Below, piece after piece: positions 53,992 through 63,195 of a stretch of DNA of 64,000 bases. Position 1 is the stretch's first letter; the number at the start of each line of letters is the position of its first letter. Origin of the DNA: Pseudobacteroides sp035370245 (GTDB lineage: Bacteria > Bacillota > Clostridia > Acetivibrionales > DSM-2933). The notes below the pieces were generated by a model. The model saw only the letters and a program-made list of their open reading frames with translations, was not told the origin of the DNA and made no database searches. The position numbers and the translations under genes are program-made. The stretch is from positions 1 through 64,000 of the forward strand of contig DAOOVO010000002.1 of NCBI GenBank assembly GCA_035370245.1, read 5' to 3'.

Positions 53992-56079
53992 TTATTCAAA
54001 ATCATCAGAATCTGCCATATTCTTTTTAGCTTCCTCAATGACCTTTGCACTTACTGGTGGTGGTGCTTCTTCGTAGCGTTCGAACCACATTTTGAAATAT
54101 CCTCTGCCCTGTGTCATTGACCTAAGGTCTGTAGCATATTTGAACATTTCAGCCTGAGGAACTTCCGCAACTACCTGCTGGATGCCCTTATCCTGCGGAT
54201 TCATTCCCAATATCCTGCCTCTTCTTTTGTTCAAATCACCGATGATATCCCCCATGTAGCTTTCCGGCACATATACCTCCAGATGGTAAATAGGCTCTAA
54301 AAGGACAGGATTCGCCTGTACCAATCCTTTTTTATATGCGAGATGAGCAGCAACCTTAAAAGCCATTTCCGATGAGTCTACAGTGTGATATGATCCGTCT
54401 ACTAAAGTAGCCTTCAGATTAACAACAGGATATCCTGCAAGAACCCCTTTTAATATGCTCTCTCGTAAGCCTTTTTCAACTGCAGGGAAATATTGCCTTG
54501 GCACGGCACCTCCGAATATTTTTTCTTCAAATATAAGATCTTCAGTATCACCATGTTCGAACTCAATCCAAACATGCCCATACTGACCATGACCGCCTGA
54601 TTGCTTCTTGTGCTTTCCTTCAACCTTTACCTTTTTCCTGATAGTTTCCCTATATGGAATCTTCGGATTGGTAAGGTCTACAGAAACATTGAATTTTGCC
54701 TTGAGTTTACTTACTATTACATCAAGGTGCTGTTCTCCAATACCTGAAATTATTGTCTGATGAGTTTCAGTATTAAGAGAAACTTTAAAAGTAGGATCTT
54801 CATCCTGAAGTTTATGCAATCCCGAACTTATTTTTTCCTCATCGCCTTTGCTCTTTGGCTCAACCGCCATTGAAATCGCTGGCTCCGGAAATTCAATTTT
54901 ATCAAGTATTATGTTCTTTCCGGATTCACATAATGTGTCATTTGTATTGGTATATTGCAGTTTTGCAACTCCACCGATGTCACCGGCAATAAGTTTGTCA
55001 ACAGGTATATGTTTTTTCCCTCTCATAACAAAAAGCTGACCAATTTTCTCAGCTTTTTCCGCTCCTGTGTTATATACTGTTGAATCAGTTTTTAAAGTTC
55101 CGGAATATACCCTCAACATAGATATTTTACCAACAAAAGGATCGGCAATTGTTTTGAAAACAAGCACCGACAAAGAAGACGCAGGATCAACTTTTAATTC
55201 AATTTCCTGATCGTTTGTGTTTTTTGCTTTTATCACTTCTTTATCCACGGGGGAAGGCATATAATTTACAATTGAATCCATAATATATTGTATACCTAAA
55301 TTGTTTATTACCGAACTGCAAAAGACAGGAGTAATAGATGCGTCTGAAATACCTTTTTTAAGACCTTTTAATATTTCGTCATGAGTAAAATCTTCACCGT
55401 CAAAAAATTTATTCATTAAATCTTCATCAGTTTCTGCAACAGCTTCCGCTATCAAGTCTTTTATTTCTTTAACTTTATCGGAAAGGTTTGCCGGAACCGG
55501 TATATCTACAAGCTTATCCTTTTCAAACTTTTTTGCCTTAAGATCAATCATATCTACATAGCCGGTAAATTTTCCATTTTCCATTATTGGAAGTTGAATA
55601 GGAATAACGCTTTTGCCGAAAACATCCTTCATTTTATCCAACACACCAAAAAAATCCGCATTCTCTTCATCAATCTTGGTTACTATAAACATTACAGGGA
55701 TTTTCTGTTGCTGTGCATAATCCCAAGATTTTTCCGTTCCAACAGCTACGCCACTTTTACCGGAGACAAGAATCAATGCACTATCGGCAACCCTTATGCC
55801 CTGCTTAACCTCCCCTACAAAGTCAAAATATCCGGGTGTGTCTATCAAATTGATCTTTGTATCTTTCCATTCGCAGGGTGCTAATGCAGTGCTTATTGAA
55901 ATTTTCCTCTTTATTTCTTCGGGGTCATAATCACATATGGTAGTTCCATCTGCAACTTTTCCAAACCGGTCCAAAACCCCGGTATTGAACATGATAGCTT
56001 CAGCAAGAGTAGTTTTTCCTGAGCCGCCATGACCCATAAGACAAACATTTCTAATCTTATCACTTGTATACTCTTTCAT
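53992..56079 (-). CDS. elongation factor G-like GTPase (FusA paralogue)
   Basis: 695 residues, five-domain EF-G layout. The P-loop is GHGGSGKTTLAEA near 17-29, G3 is LIDTPGYFDF, and G4 is FIVTKID in place of the usual NKMD. Domain II follows. Domain IV has GGAVPRQYFPAVEKGLRES, and domain V has YVPESYMGDIIGDLNKRRGRI. The variant P-loop and G4, with no rpsL/rpsG or tuf neighbours, indicate the EF-G-like group rather than the main translocase. Roles proposed for such paralogues include ribosome recycling and ribosome protection. Monocistronic. Confidence 0.85.
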   Translation of the reverse strand: MKEYTSDKIRNVCLMGHGGSGKTTLAEAIMFNTGVLDRFGKVADGTTICDYDPEEIKRKISISTALAPCEWKDTKINLIDTPGYFDFVGEVKQGIRVADSALILVSGKSGVAVGTEKSWDYAQQQKIPVMFIVTKIDEENADFFGVLDKMKDVFGKSVIPIQLPIMENGKFTGYVDMIDLKAKKFEKDKLVDIPVPANLSDKVKEIKDLIAEAVAETDEDLMNKFFDGEDFTHDEILKGLKKGISDASITPVFCSSVINNLGIQYIMDSIVNYMPSPVDKEVIKAKNTNDQEIELKVDPASSLSVLVFKTIADPFVGKISMLRVYSGTLKTDSTVYNTGAEKAEKIGQLFVMRGKKHIPVDKLIAGDIGGVAKLQYTNTNDTLCESGKNIILDKIEFPEPAISMAVEPKSKGDEEKISSGLHKLQDEDPTFKVSLNTETHQTIISGIGEQHLDVIVSKLKAKFNVSVDLTNPKIPYRETIRKKVKVEGKHKKQSGGHGQYGHVWIEFEHGDTEDLIFEEKIFGGAVPRQYFPAVEKGLRESILKGVLAGYPVVNLKATLVDGSYHTVDSSEMAFKVAAHLAYKKGLVQANPVLLEPIYHLEVYVPESYMGDIIGDLNKRRGRILGMNPQDKGIQQVVAEVPQAEMFKYATDLRSMTQGRGYFKMWFERYEEAPPPVSAKVIEEAKKNMADSDDFE

Positions 56080-56580
56080 AAAAATACCCCCTTAGATTTT
56101 TATAAAAACAAAAACGCATTGCGTCTTTTGTGTCCCATTGAGGTAACTAAAGCCAGTCCTTATGCCTATACAAATTGTAGTTTTTAATTTTAATACTGTA
56201 AAAGCCGGATACTGCCGTGTATACAACGATTATAATGTTATTTTTAATCTTAATGGTGTCCGCGAGAAATTGTGGCATAGATTGCACCATAATTTTCTAG
56301 ACATCAACAATATAAATACATCACTTGACAATAAATATGTTAAACTCATAGAAATAATGCTATATTAATAATTATATATTATAATTTATTAAAGTCAATT
56401 AAAGTATCCATTTTTATCTAGTGTATTGCCCAAATAATTTCTTGACAATTCTGGTTTTAGTATTGTAAATTTAAACTAACAATCAAGCGGAATTGAACTT
56501 TTATTTATGCAAATTATACAAAAAATACGATAAAAAATGTTTTTGAAATATCTTCATATTTTGGAAAGGATAGATATGCT
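56080..56580. other. 500-bp intergenic stretch without a convincing gene
   Basis: A/T-rich DNA between the divergent EF-G-like and DAHP synthase genes. A 68-codon open frame on the plus strand has no ribosome binding site and no recognisable features. TTGACA at 56442-56447 followed about 18 nt later by TAAATT is a possible promoter for the aromatic gene cluster. I see no T-box or Trp/Tyr leader peptide. Confidence 0.4.
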
Positions 56581-57606
56581 ATGGTAATAGTAATGCGGCC
56601 TGGAGCTAACGAGGCTGAAATAAATGAGGTGTCTAAAGTTCTTGAATCTCTCGGACTTGGCATCCATATATCAAAGGGAACGGAAAGAACTATCATTGGA
56701 GTTATTGGGGATAAGAGGCTTTTAAACGATGTTCCCCTCGAGTTGATGACAGGCGTGGAAAAACTTGTTGCCATTGCAGAGCCTTATAAATTGGCCGGTA
56801 AAACATTCAAGCCCGAGCCTAGCGTCATAGATGTCGGAGGAGTTAAAATCGGGGGTAAGGAAATTGTCATAATGGCAGGCCCCTGTGCCGTCGAGAATCG
56901 CCAGCAAATATTAGAGGCAGCACATGCAGTTAAGAAATCGGGTGCTCAGGTATTAAGAGGAGGAGCTTTCAAACCCAGAACCTCGCCTTATGCTTTCCAG
57001 GGGCTTGAGGAAGAAGGACTTAAGTATCTTAAAGAAGCAAAGGACGAAACAGGTTTGCTTCTTATAACCGAAGTTACAAGTGAGAAAGCTGTTGAATCTG
57101 CTGCAGGATTTGTAGATATTTTTCAAATAGGTGCAAGAAATGTTCAAAACTTTCAACTATTAAAAGAGGTTGGCCGCTCAAAGAAACCTGTCCTACTCAA
57201 ACGCGGTCCATCCACTACAATTGACGAATGGCTCAATGCAGCTGAATATATAATGAGCGAAGGCAATTATGATGTTATATTATGCGAAAGGGGCATCCGC
57301 ACATTTGAAACTGCAACAAGGAATACCCTTGACATAAGTGCTGTTCCTGTTTTGAAAAGTCTTAGCCATTTGCCTGTATTCGTAGATCCAAGCCATGCTG
57401 CAGGAAAAGCACATTATGTTCCATCTTTGTCAAAAGCTGCAATAGCTGCAGGTGCTGACGGACTTATAATTGAAGTTCATCCAAATCCGAAATGTGCTCT
57501 ATCGGATGCTGCACAACAACTTACTCCTTCAGTTTTTGACGATTTATGTAAAGATATTTCTAAAATTGCCGAAATACTAGGGAGAGAGTTTAAATATGAC
57601 AAATAA
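56581..57606 (+). CDS. aroF: 3-deoxy-7-phosphoheptulonate (DAHP) synthase
   Basis: 341 residues, first enzyme of the shikimate pathway (phosphoenolpyruvate plus erythrose 4-phosphate). The N-terminal ferredoxin-like domain (about 1-70, MVIVMRPGANEAEINEVSKV) is that of the type I-beta enzymes with an added allosteric domain. The TIM barrel carries IMAGPCAVEN (metal-binding Cys), LRGGAFKPRTSPYAFQG, LLKRGPSTTIDEW and FVDPSHAAGK. The end overlaps the tyrA start by 11 nt. Feedback through the N-terminal domain is likely, with Tyr or Phe as candidate ligands. GGAAAGG lies about 10-13 nt before the ATG. Confidence 0.93.
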   Translation: MVIVMRPGANEAEINEVSKVLESLGLGIHISKGTERTIIGVIGDKRLLNDVPLELMTGVEKLVAIAEPYKLAGKTFKPEPSVIDVGGVKIGGKEIVIMAGPCAVENRQQILEAAHAVKKSGAQVLRGGAFKPRTSPYAFQGLEEEGLKYLKEAKDETGLLLITEVTSEKAVESAAGFVDIFQIGARNVQNFQLLKEVGRSKKPVLLKRGPSTTIDEWLNAAEYIMSEGNYDVILCERGIRTFETATRNTLDISAVPVLKSLSHLPVFVDPSHAAGKAHYVPSLSKAAIAAGADGLIIEVHPNPKCALSDAAQQLTPSVFDDLCKDISKIAEILGREFKYDK

Positions 57607-58693
57607 AAAAGTTACAATAATAGGCCTTGGACTTATAGGCGGTTCACTGGCAAGAGCTCTTAAGGAACGAGTAGGAATCACCGACATAACCGCTGTAAAC
57701 AGGTCCTTACGGTCAGTTGATGCAGCACTTAAAGATAAAACAATATCACGTGGATTTAGCGAATTAAACCAATACGTGTACGACTCGGATATAATATTTA
57801 TTTGTACTCCTGTAAGACGTGCAATAGAATATATTGAGTTGTTGAAAGATAAGGTTAAACCCGGCTGTATATTAACAGACGTCGGTAGCACAAAATCAGA
57901 GATAATATCATATATTAACAAAATGGATAATCCCCCTTTATTTATAGGAGGACATCCGATGGCCGGTTCAGAAAACACCGGTTATGAAGCAGGCTTTACC
58001 CATTTATTTGAAAATGCATTTTATATTTTGACACCAAGTAAAACAACCACAGATTATTCAATGGACCTTTTGACTAAGATTGTTGAAAAAATTGGAGCTA
58101 TACCTGTTAAAATAGATGCCAAAGAACACGATAGGGCTACAGCCTGCATAAGCCATGTACCTCATATTATTGCTTCTACACTTGTGAATATGGTAAAGTT
58201 TATGGATTCAGAGGATGGCAAAATGAAACTCTTAGCAGCAGGAGGATTCAAGGACATTACAAGAATTGCATCTTCAAGTCCTGAAATGTGGGAAAATATA
58301 GTTTTGAGCAATAAAGAGCAAATTGGAGGAATTTTAGACGCATATGTCGAATTACTAAAAAAGTTTGCGGCATCCATGAAACACGATGATTCTGAAGCTA
58401 TTTTGGACTTTTTCAGATCGGCAAAGGATTACAGGGATACATTTTCAAGTCGCAAACGGGGATTATTTACCCCAGAATATGACATATTGGTAGACATTGT
58501 TGATGAACCTGGAATTTTAGGTGAAATCGCCACATTATTGGGTAAAAATAAAATAAATATAAAAAATATGAATGTTTTAAACAATCGAGAATTCCAACAA
58601 GGCTGCTTAAAGGTTACATTACCTGATCCCGAAAGCCTTGATGCTGCACATAAGATTCTCGTTGAGCACGGTTATAAGGCTACTTGCATTTAA
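57596..58693 (+). CDS. tyrA: prephenate dehydrogenase
   Basis: 365 residues, converts prephenate to 4-hydroxyphenylpyruvate in tyrosine synthesis. The NAD-binding loop is IIGLGLIGGSLARAL. LTDVGSTKSEI and GGHPMAGSENTGYEAG supply the substrate site, with CISHVPHIIAS further on. A C-terminal ACT domain (about 297-360, DILVDIVDEPGILGEIATLL) should mediate tyrosine feedback. Its start lies in the last codons of the DAHP synthase gene, so the two are translationally coupled. Confidence 0.95.
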   Translation: MTNKKVTIIGLGLIGGSLARALKERVGITDITAVNRSLRSVDAALKDKTISRGFSELNQYVYDSDIIFICTPVRRAIEYIELLKDKVKPGCILTDVGSTKSEIISYINKMDNPPLFIGGHPMAGSENTGYEAGFTHLFENAFYILTPSKTTTDYSMDLLTKIVEKIGAIPVKIDAKEHDRATACISHVPHIIASTLVNMVKFMDSEDGKMKLLAAGGFKDITRIASSSPEMWENIVLSNKEQIGGILDAYVELLKKFAASMKHDDSEAILDFFRSAKDYRDTFSSRKRGLFTPEYDILVDIVDEPGILGEIATLLGKNKINIKNMNVLNNREFQQGCLKVTLPDPESLDAAHKILVEHGYKATCI

Positions 58694-58842
58694 AAGCCAT
58701 ATTATAGCAATAAATAACTTTGTTACTTTGCAATTTTGGCATTGTCATGAGAAATTGTGATGTATCGTACAGAACAATTTTAATAAGCCATCGCTTACTT
58801 GACATCAGATAGCCAATTACTAAAAGAACGGGGGAATGCAAA

Positions 58843-60123
58843 ATGTTGATCGAGCAAAGAGATTCTCTGAGGGGAGAAATCACTGTACCAGGTGATAAAT
58901 CCATATCCCATAGAGCCATTATGTTTGGTGCACTTGCTAAAGGTACCACTGAAATCGAAGGCTTTTTAATGGGAGAAGATTGCCTAAGCACCATTGACTG
59001 CTTTAGAAAGATGCAGGTTGGAATTGAAATTCTACCTGGCAACAAAGTAAAGGTTCACGGCAATGGTTTATACGGCTTAAAGCCCCATCCGGCAAATTCC
59101 CCTTTAAACACTGGTAAGTCAGGTACCTCCATAAGACTCTTACTTGGTATACTGGCTGGTCAACCATTCAATTCAACTGTTATAAGGGATGAATCTGCAC
59201 AGAGAAAGCCTGTTGGAAGAGTTGTTAAACCGCTTCGTCAGATGGGAGCAAACATAATAGGAAGGGAGGATGGAAATCTCTGTCCATTAATAGTATCTCC
59301 TTCCAAACTTAAAGGAATTAAGTATGAGCTTTCCTTTGTCAATAATGAAATCAAGTCTCCTGTTTTGGTTGCAGGGCTTTATGCCGAAGGTGAAACAACT
59401 GTTGTACAGAAAGTAAAAACAAGGGATCATACCGAACTCATGTTGAATTACTTTGGTGCCGACATCAAGGTTGATGGCTTAACAGCTACAAGCCATAGAA
59501 TAGAAAACCTTTATGCCCAAAAGGTTGAAATTCCGGGAGACATATCCATAGCTGCTTATTTCATTACAGCCGGCTTGCTCACTCAAAACTCAGACATAAC
59601 AATTAAAAATGTTGGATTTAATCCTACCAGAACCGGTTTTATTGATGTATACAAATCCATGGGAGCAAAGATAGAAATATTTAACGAAAGAATGGCAGGT
59701 AATGAAAAGGTTGCCGACATAAGAGTTGTCTCATCGGATTTGAATGCTTGTGATATTGAGGGCGATATCATTCCACGTCTCGTAGACGAGATACCTATTA
59801 TTGCTGTAGCCGCAACAAAAGCTAAAGGAACTACAACAATAAAAAATCTCAAAGGCTTTAAGATCAAAGAATCCGGCAGGGTTAAGGCCATCGTTACGGA
59901 GCTTTCAAAAATGGGAGCAACTATACGCGAAACTGACGACGGCATTATTGTTGAAGGCGGTAAGCCATTACGCGGAACTATTATCGAAAGCTACAACGAT
60001 GCTTCCATTGCAATGTCGATGTCCATCGCAGGTCTTATTGCGGACGGTGAAACCATGATTAGAAAAGCACAGGTAGTAGATCTGGCTTTCCCGGACTTCT
60101 TCCCGCTTTTAAACAATTTATAG
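58843..60123 (+). CDS. aroA: 5-enolpyruvylshikimate-3-phosphate synthase
   Basis: 426 residues with the inside-out alpha/beta barrel of EPSP synthases. Signatures are VPGDKSISHRAIMFGALAKG at the N-terminus, NTGKSGTSIRLLLGILAG, RDESAQRKPVGRV, and LVDEIPIIAVAATKAKG with the catalytic Asp-Glu pair. The LxxGxSxTxxR-like loop reads NTGKSGTSIRL, as in glyphosate-class II enzymes. It follows tyrA after 149 nt and completes the aromatic cluster. A terminator follows at 60183-60234. Confidence 0.95.
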   Translation: MLIEQRDSLRGEITVPGDKSISHRAIMFGALAKGTTEIEGFLMGEDCLSTIDCFRKMQVGIEILPGNKVKVHGNGLYGLKPHPANSPLNTGKSGTSIRLLLGILAGQPFNSTVIRDESAQRKPVGRVVKPLRQMGANIIGREDGNLCPLIVSPSKLKGIKYELSFVNNEIKSPVLVAGLYAEGETTVVQKVKTRDHTELMLNYFGADIKVDGLTATSHRIENLYAQKVEIPGDISIAAYFITAGLLTQNSDITIKNVGFNPTRTGFIDVYKSMGAKIEIFNERMAGNEKVADIRVVSSDLNACDIEGDIIPRLVDEIPIIAVAATKAKGTTTIKNLKGFKIKESGRVKAIVTELSKMGATIRETDDGIIVEGGKPLRGTIIESYNDASIAMSMSIAGLIADGETMIRKAQVVDLAFPDFFPLLNNL

Positions 60124-60182
60124 AATTAAGTAATAAATTATGGCATTTGTTCGCTTTTTACAATAAATCAAAAAAGTAAAAT

Positions 60183-60234
60183 AAAAAAGTAATCGGTGAT
60201 TATAAATAAAATTTTACAATCATCGGTTACTTTT
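60183..60234. terminator. terminator between aroA and rex
   Basis: AAAAGTAATCGGTGATTATA and TACAATCATCGGTTACTTTT pair over 20 positions with one mismatch and two G-U pairs. It lies between the convergent aroA and rex genes and can act in both directions. Confidence 0.8.
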
Positions 60235-60283
60235 GTTTATAAATCTCATTAATTATTACTGTTCATAACCTAGGCTATTAACT

Positions 60284-60949
60284 CTAATTGCCTTTTTTTC
60301 TATTTTCCCTGTTAAAATCAAACTTCTCATTAAGCTTATATCCTAAAACCATAAGGCCATCACTTAAGTGGACATTTTCTATGATGACATCATACGGTAA
60401 CTTGAGATCCATCGGTGAATAATTCCAAAGTCCTTTTACTCCTAGCTTCGCAACTCTTTCTGCTACTGCTGGTGTTTGCTCAAAGGGTACCGCCAGCATT
60501 GCAACATCAACATAATTCTCACTAATAAAGCTTTCAAGCTCATCCATATGCCTTATAGGAATACCTCTTATCTCTGTACCGATTAAATTGGTATCAATAT
60601 CAAAAATACCAATAATTTTGAAGCCTCTTTTTTCAAAATTGGTATAATTGGCAAGTGCTCGCCCCATATTACCTGCTCCGATAATTATAGCCTGATAATT
60701 GTTATTCATCCCAAGAATATTTCCTATTTCATTAAACAAGTATTCGACATTATAACCATAACCCTGTTGTCCAAAGCCTCCAAAGCAATTTAGGTCCTGT
60801 CTTATTTGAGATGCAGTAATACCCATTCTGCTGCTTAGCTCTTGAGAAGAAATTCTTTTAATATCCATCTTCAGCAAATCAGCCAAATATCGGTAATATC
60901 GCGGTAAGCGTTTCACAACTGCAAGAGAAACTTTTTTCTTTGAGTCCAT
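60284..60949 (-). CDS. rex: redox-sensing repressor Rex
   Basis: 221 residues. The N-terminal winged helix (VVKRLPRYYRYLADLLKMDI, then RISSQELSSRMGITASQIRQ) binds DNA. The Rossmann domain has the NADH loop IIGAGNMGRALANY (about 110-123) and FDIDTNLIG. A C-terminal swapped helix contains the SDGLMVLGYKLNEKF segment. Rex senses the NADH/NAD+ ratio and represses fermentative genes. Length is normal. GAGGTG precedes the ATG. I find no clear Rex box in its own upstream DNA. Confidence 0.95.
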   Translation of the reverse strand: MDSKKKVSLAVVKRLPRYYRYLADLLKMDIKRISSQELSSRMGITASQIRQDLNCFGGFGQQGYGYNVEYLFNEIGNILGMNNNYQAIIIGAGNMGRALANYTNFEKRGFKIIGIFDIDTNLIGTEIRGIPIRHMDELESFISENYVDVAMLAVPFEQTPAVAERVAKLGVKGLWNYSPMDLKLPYDVIIENVHLSDGLMVLGYKLNEKFDFNRENRKKGN

Positions 60950-61170
60950 CTTTACACCTCAAAAAATTAATAAATAATGTAATTCAACCATGCAAATATG
61001 ATTATATTCCATTGTTATTTTTTTGTCAATATTGTTGACTAGAGTTTAGGCAATCAACTAACATATCCATTATTATAAATTGCTTTATATAAAAGAAAAA
61101 TTGCTGTAACAAAGGAATTTTGGTACAATTCTATATAAAGAAAATGACTAGATAGAAATTAGGTGTATAT

Positions 61171-63084
61171 ATGATAATTTTAAACTGCAATAATATTTGC
61201 CACTCATATGGCATGAATACAGTATTAAAGGATATATCCTTTAGTATACATGAAGGTGATAAGGTAGGAATAGTTGGCGTCAATGGTGCCGGTAAATCTA
61301 CCCTGCTTAATATAATAAACGGAGAAATTCAGTGTGACAGCGGTACAATAAATATCTCCAAGAATAAAAAGATTGGATTTCTTCATCAAAACACCGGCCT
61401 TGACAGCGAAAATACAATATTTGATGAAATGCTCTCAGTTTTTGACGAGCTAGTAAAAAAAGAAATACGTCTTAAAGAGCTTGAAAAAGAAATCAGTAAT
61501 GCCTCTGAAGATAAATTGGCTGCATTAATGAAGGAATATTCAAGGCTATCGGATGAGTATTCCATAAACGGCGGATATGAATACAGAAGCAGAGTACGCG
61601 GAGTTCTTAAAGGTCTTGGCTTTAATGAAGAAGAGTTCGATACAAAAATTCACATATTAAGCGGAGGTCAGAAAACCAGACTTGCTTTAGCCAAATTGCT
61701 GCTGTACGAGCCTGATATCATGCTCCTTGACGAGCCTACAAACCATCTGGACATTGAGGCCATAATGTGGCTCGAAGGCTTTTTAAAGGCTATGAAAAAA
61801 ACAGTCCTTATTGTCTCTCACGACAGATATTTCCTCGATTCGGTGACCACTAAAACGTTAGAACTGGAGAATAATTCATCTAAGCTGTATAATGGCAATT
61901 ACACCCAGTATATAAAGCAGAAGGAAATAGACAGGGAAATTCAACAACGTCATTATGAAAATCAGCAGCGTGAAATTGAGAAAATGGAAGCCTTTATCGC
62001 TCAGCAAAAGCAATGGAACAGAGAAAGAAACATAATCGCTGCAGAGAGCAGACAAAAGGCCATCGACCGCATGGAAAAAATTGAAAAACCTAAAGACTTA
62101 CCCGGAAAAATTAATATAAAGTTCAGAAAAAGCATGATAAGCGGAAACGATGTATTATTTGTGGAAAACCTGTCCAAGTCTTATCCTGGAAAAACTCTTT
62201 TTTCCAATATAAACTTCAAGATCAGAAAAAATGAAAGAGTATTTCTGCTTGGTCCAAACGGCTGCGGTAAATCCACTTTGGTAAAGATACTTATATCAAA
62301 ACTGCAAGCTGATTCCGGAGTAGTAGAATATGGCCATAAAGTGCAGGTAGGTTATTATGATCAAGAGCTTTCCGATCTTGATGAAAATAAAACAATTTTG
62401 GAAGAGCTGATAGACTCAAATAACGACCTTACTCTTACTCAAATAAGAACATTGCTTTCTTCATTTCTATTTAAGGGTGAAGATGTGTTAAAACCCATTT
62501 CAGCTCTAAGCGGCGGTGAAAAAAGCAGGGTGGCTTTAGCCAAGCTCATATTATCATCATCCAATTTTCTAATACTGGACGAACCTACAAACCACCTTGA
62601 TATTAATTCAAGAGAGGTTCTCGAAGATGCTTTGGCAAATTATGAAGGTACCATACTATCCATATCACATGACAGGTATTTTATCAATAAACTGGCAACA
62701 AGAATCCTTGATATGGATAACTGTTCTCTTTTGGATCTCGAAGGTGATTATGACTTCTTTATAGATTATAAAAATAAAATAAAAAAGTCTTCTTCGGATG
62801 AATCAAATAAAGCCCAGATATCACAATCAAAGCTTGATTATAAAGCCGAGAAGGAAGAAAGGGCCAGAATAAGGAAACTGGAAAAACGGTATTCTGAAAT
62901 TGAAACCAAAATAGCAGACACTGAAGACAGATTAAAAGTTATTGAAAAGGAAATGTTTGATGAAGATATCGCTTCGGACCATTCCAAGCTTACAGATCTT
63001 CTTAACGAACAAACAAGTCTCAATAGCCTGCTTGAAGAACTTTATAACGAATGGGAAAGCATTTGTAAAGAGCTTGGACTATGA
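61171..63084 (+). CDS. ABC-F family ATPase
   Basis: 637 residues, two ABC modules in one chain and no membrane segments. The first has GVNGAGKSTLLNII, LSGGQKTRLALAKLL and MLLDEPTNHLDIEAI. The second has GPNGCGKSTLVKIL, LSGGEKSRVALAKLI and LILDEPTNHLDI. A charged interdomain linker (REIQQRHYENQQREIEKMEA) matches the P-site tRNA interaction motif, and a C-terminal coiled coil runs about 555-635. ABC-F proteins bind the ribosomal E site to relieve stalling or protect against antibiotics. The linker is short, as in housekeeping YdiF/YfmR types rather than resistance types. Confidence 0.92.
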   Translation: MIILNCNNICHSYGMNTVLKDISFSIHEGDKVGIVGVNGAGKSTLLNIINGEIQCDSGTINISKNKKIGFLHQNTGLDSENTIFDEMLSVFDELVKKEIRLKELEKEISNASEDKLAALMKEYSRLSDEYSINGGYEYRSRVRGVLKGLGFNEEEFDTKIHILSGGQKTRLALAKLLLYEPDIMLLDEPTNHLDIEAIMWLEGFLKAMKKTVLIVSHDRYFLDSVTTKTLELENNSSKLYNGNYTQYIKQKEIDREIQQRHYENQQREIEKMEAFIAQQKQWNRERNIIAAESRQKAIDRMEKIEKPKDLPGKINIKFRKSMISGNDVLFVENLSKSYPGKTLFSNINFKIRKNERVFLLGPNGCGKSTLVKILISKLQADSGVVEYGHKVQVGYYDQELSDLDENKTILEELIDSNNDLTLTQIRTLLSSFLFKGEDVLKPISALSGGEKSRVALAKLILSSSNFLILDEPTNHLDINSREVLEDALANYEGTILSISHDRYFINKLATRILDMDNCSLLDLEGDYDFFIDYKNKIKKSSSDESNKAQISQSKLDYKAEKEERARIRKLEKRYSEIETKIADTEDRLKVIEKEMFDEDIASDHSKLTDLLNEQTSLNSLLEELYNEWESICKELGL

Positions 63085-63118
63085 TCTATAATCATAAAAT
63101 TCAACATTCAAGATAAAG

Positions 63119-63154
63119 AAATAGCATAATTGACTTAAGTCAATTATGCTATTT
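63119..63154. terminator. perfect 36-bp palindrome, bidirectional terminator
   Basis: Two 18-nt arms (AAATAGCATAATTGACTT and its exact complement) meet without a spacer, between the convergent ABC-F and GH48 genes. In RNA this gives a long stem with a minimal loop and A/U-rich ends. Confidence 0.75.
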
Positions 63155-63195
63155 GATTATATCTCAGATTAATTGTATCTTAGATTGATAGCTAA

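Noticed and set aside
56162..56368. 68-codon plus-strand frame upstream of the DAHP synthase
   Set aside because: No ribosome binding site, A/T-rich composition, no recognisable motif.
60950..61170. Rex operator upstream of rex
   Set aside because: No TTGTGA-N4-TTCACAA-like or clostridial TTGTTAA-N4-TTAACAA-like site is evident in the A/T-rich DNA.
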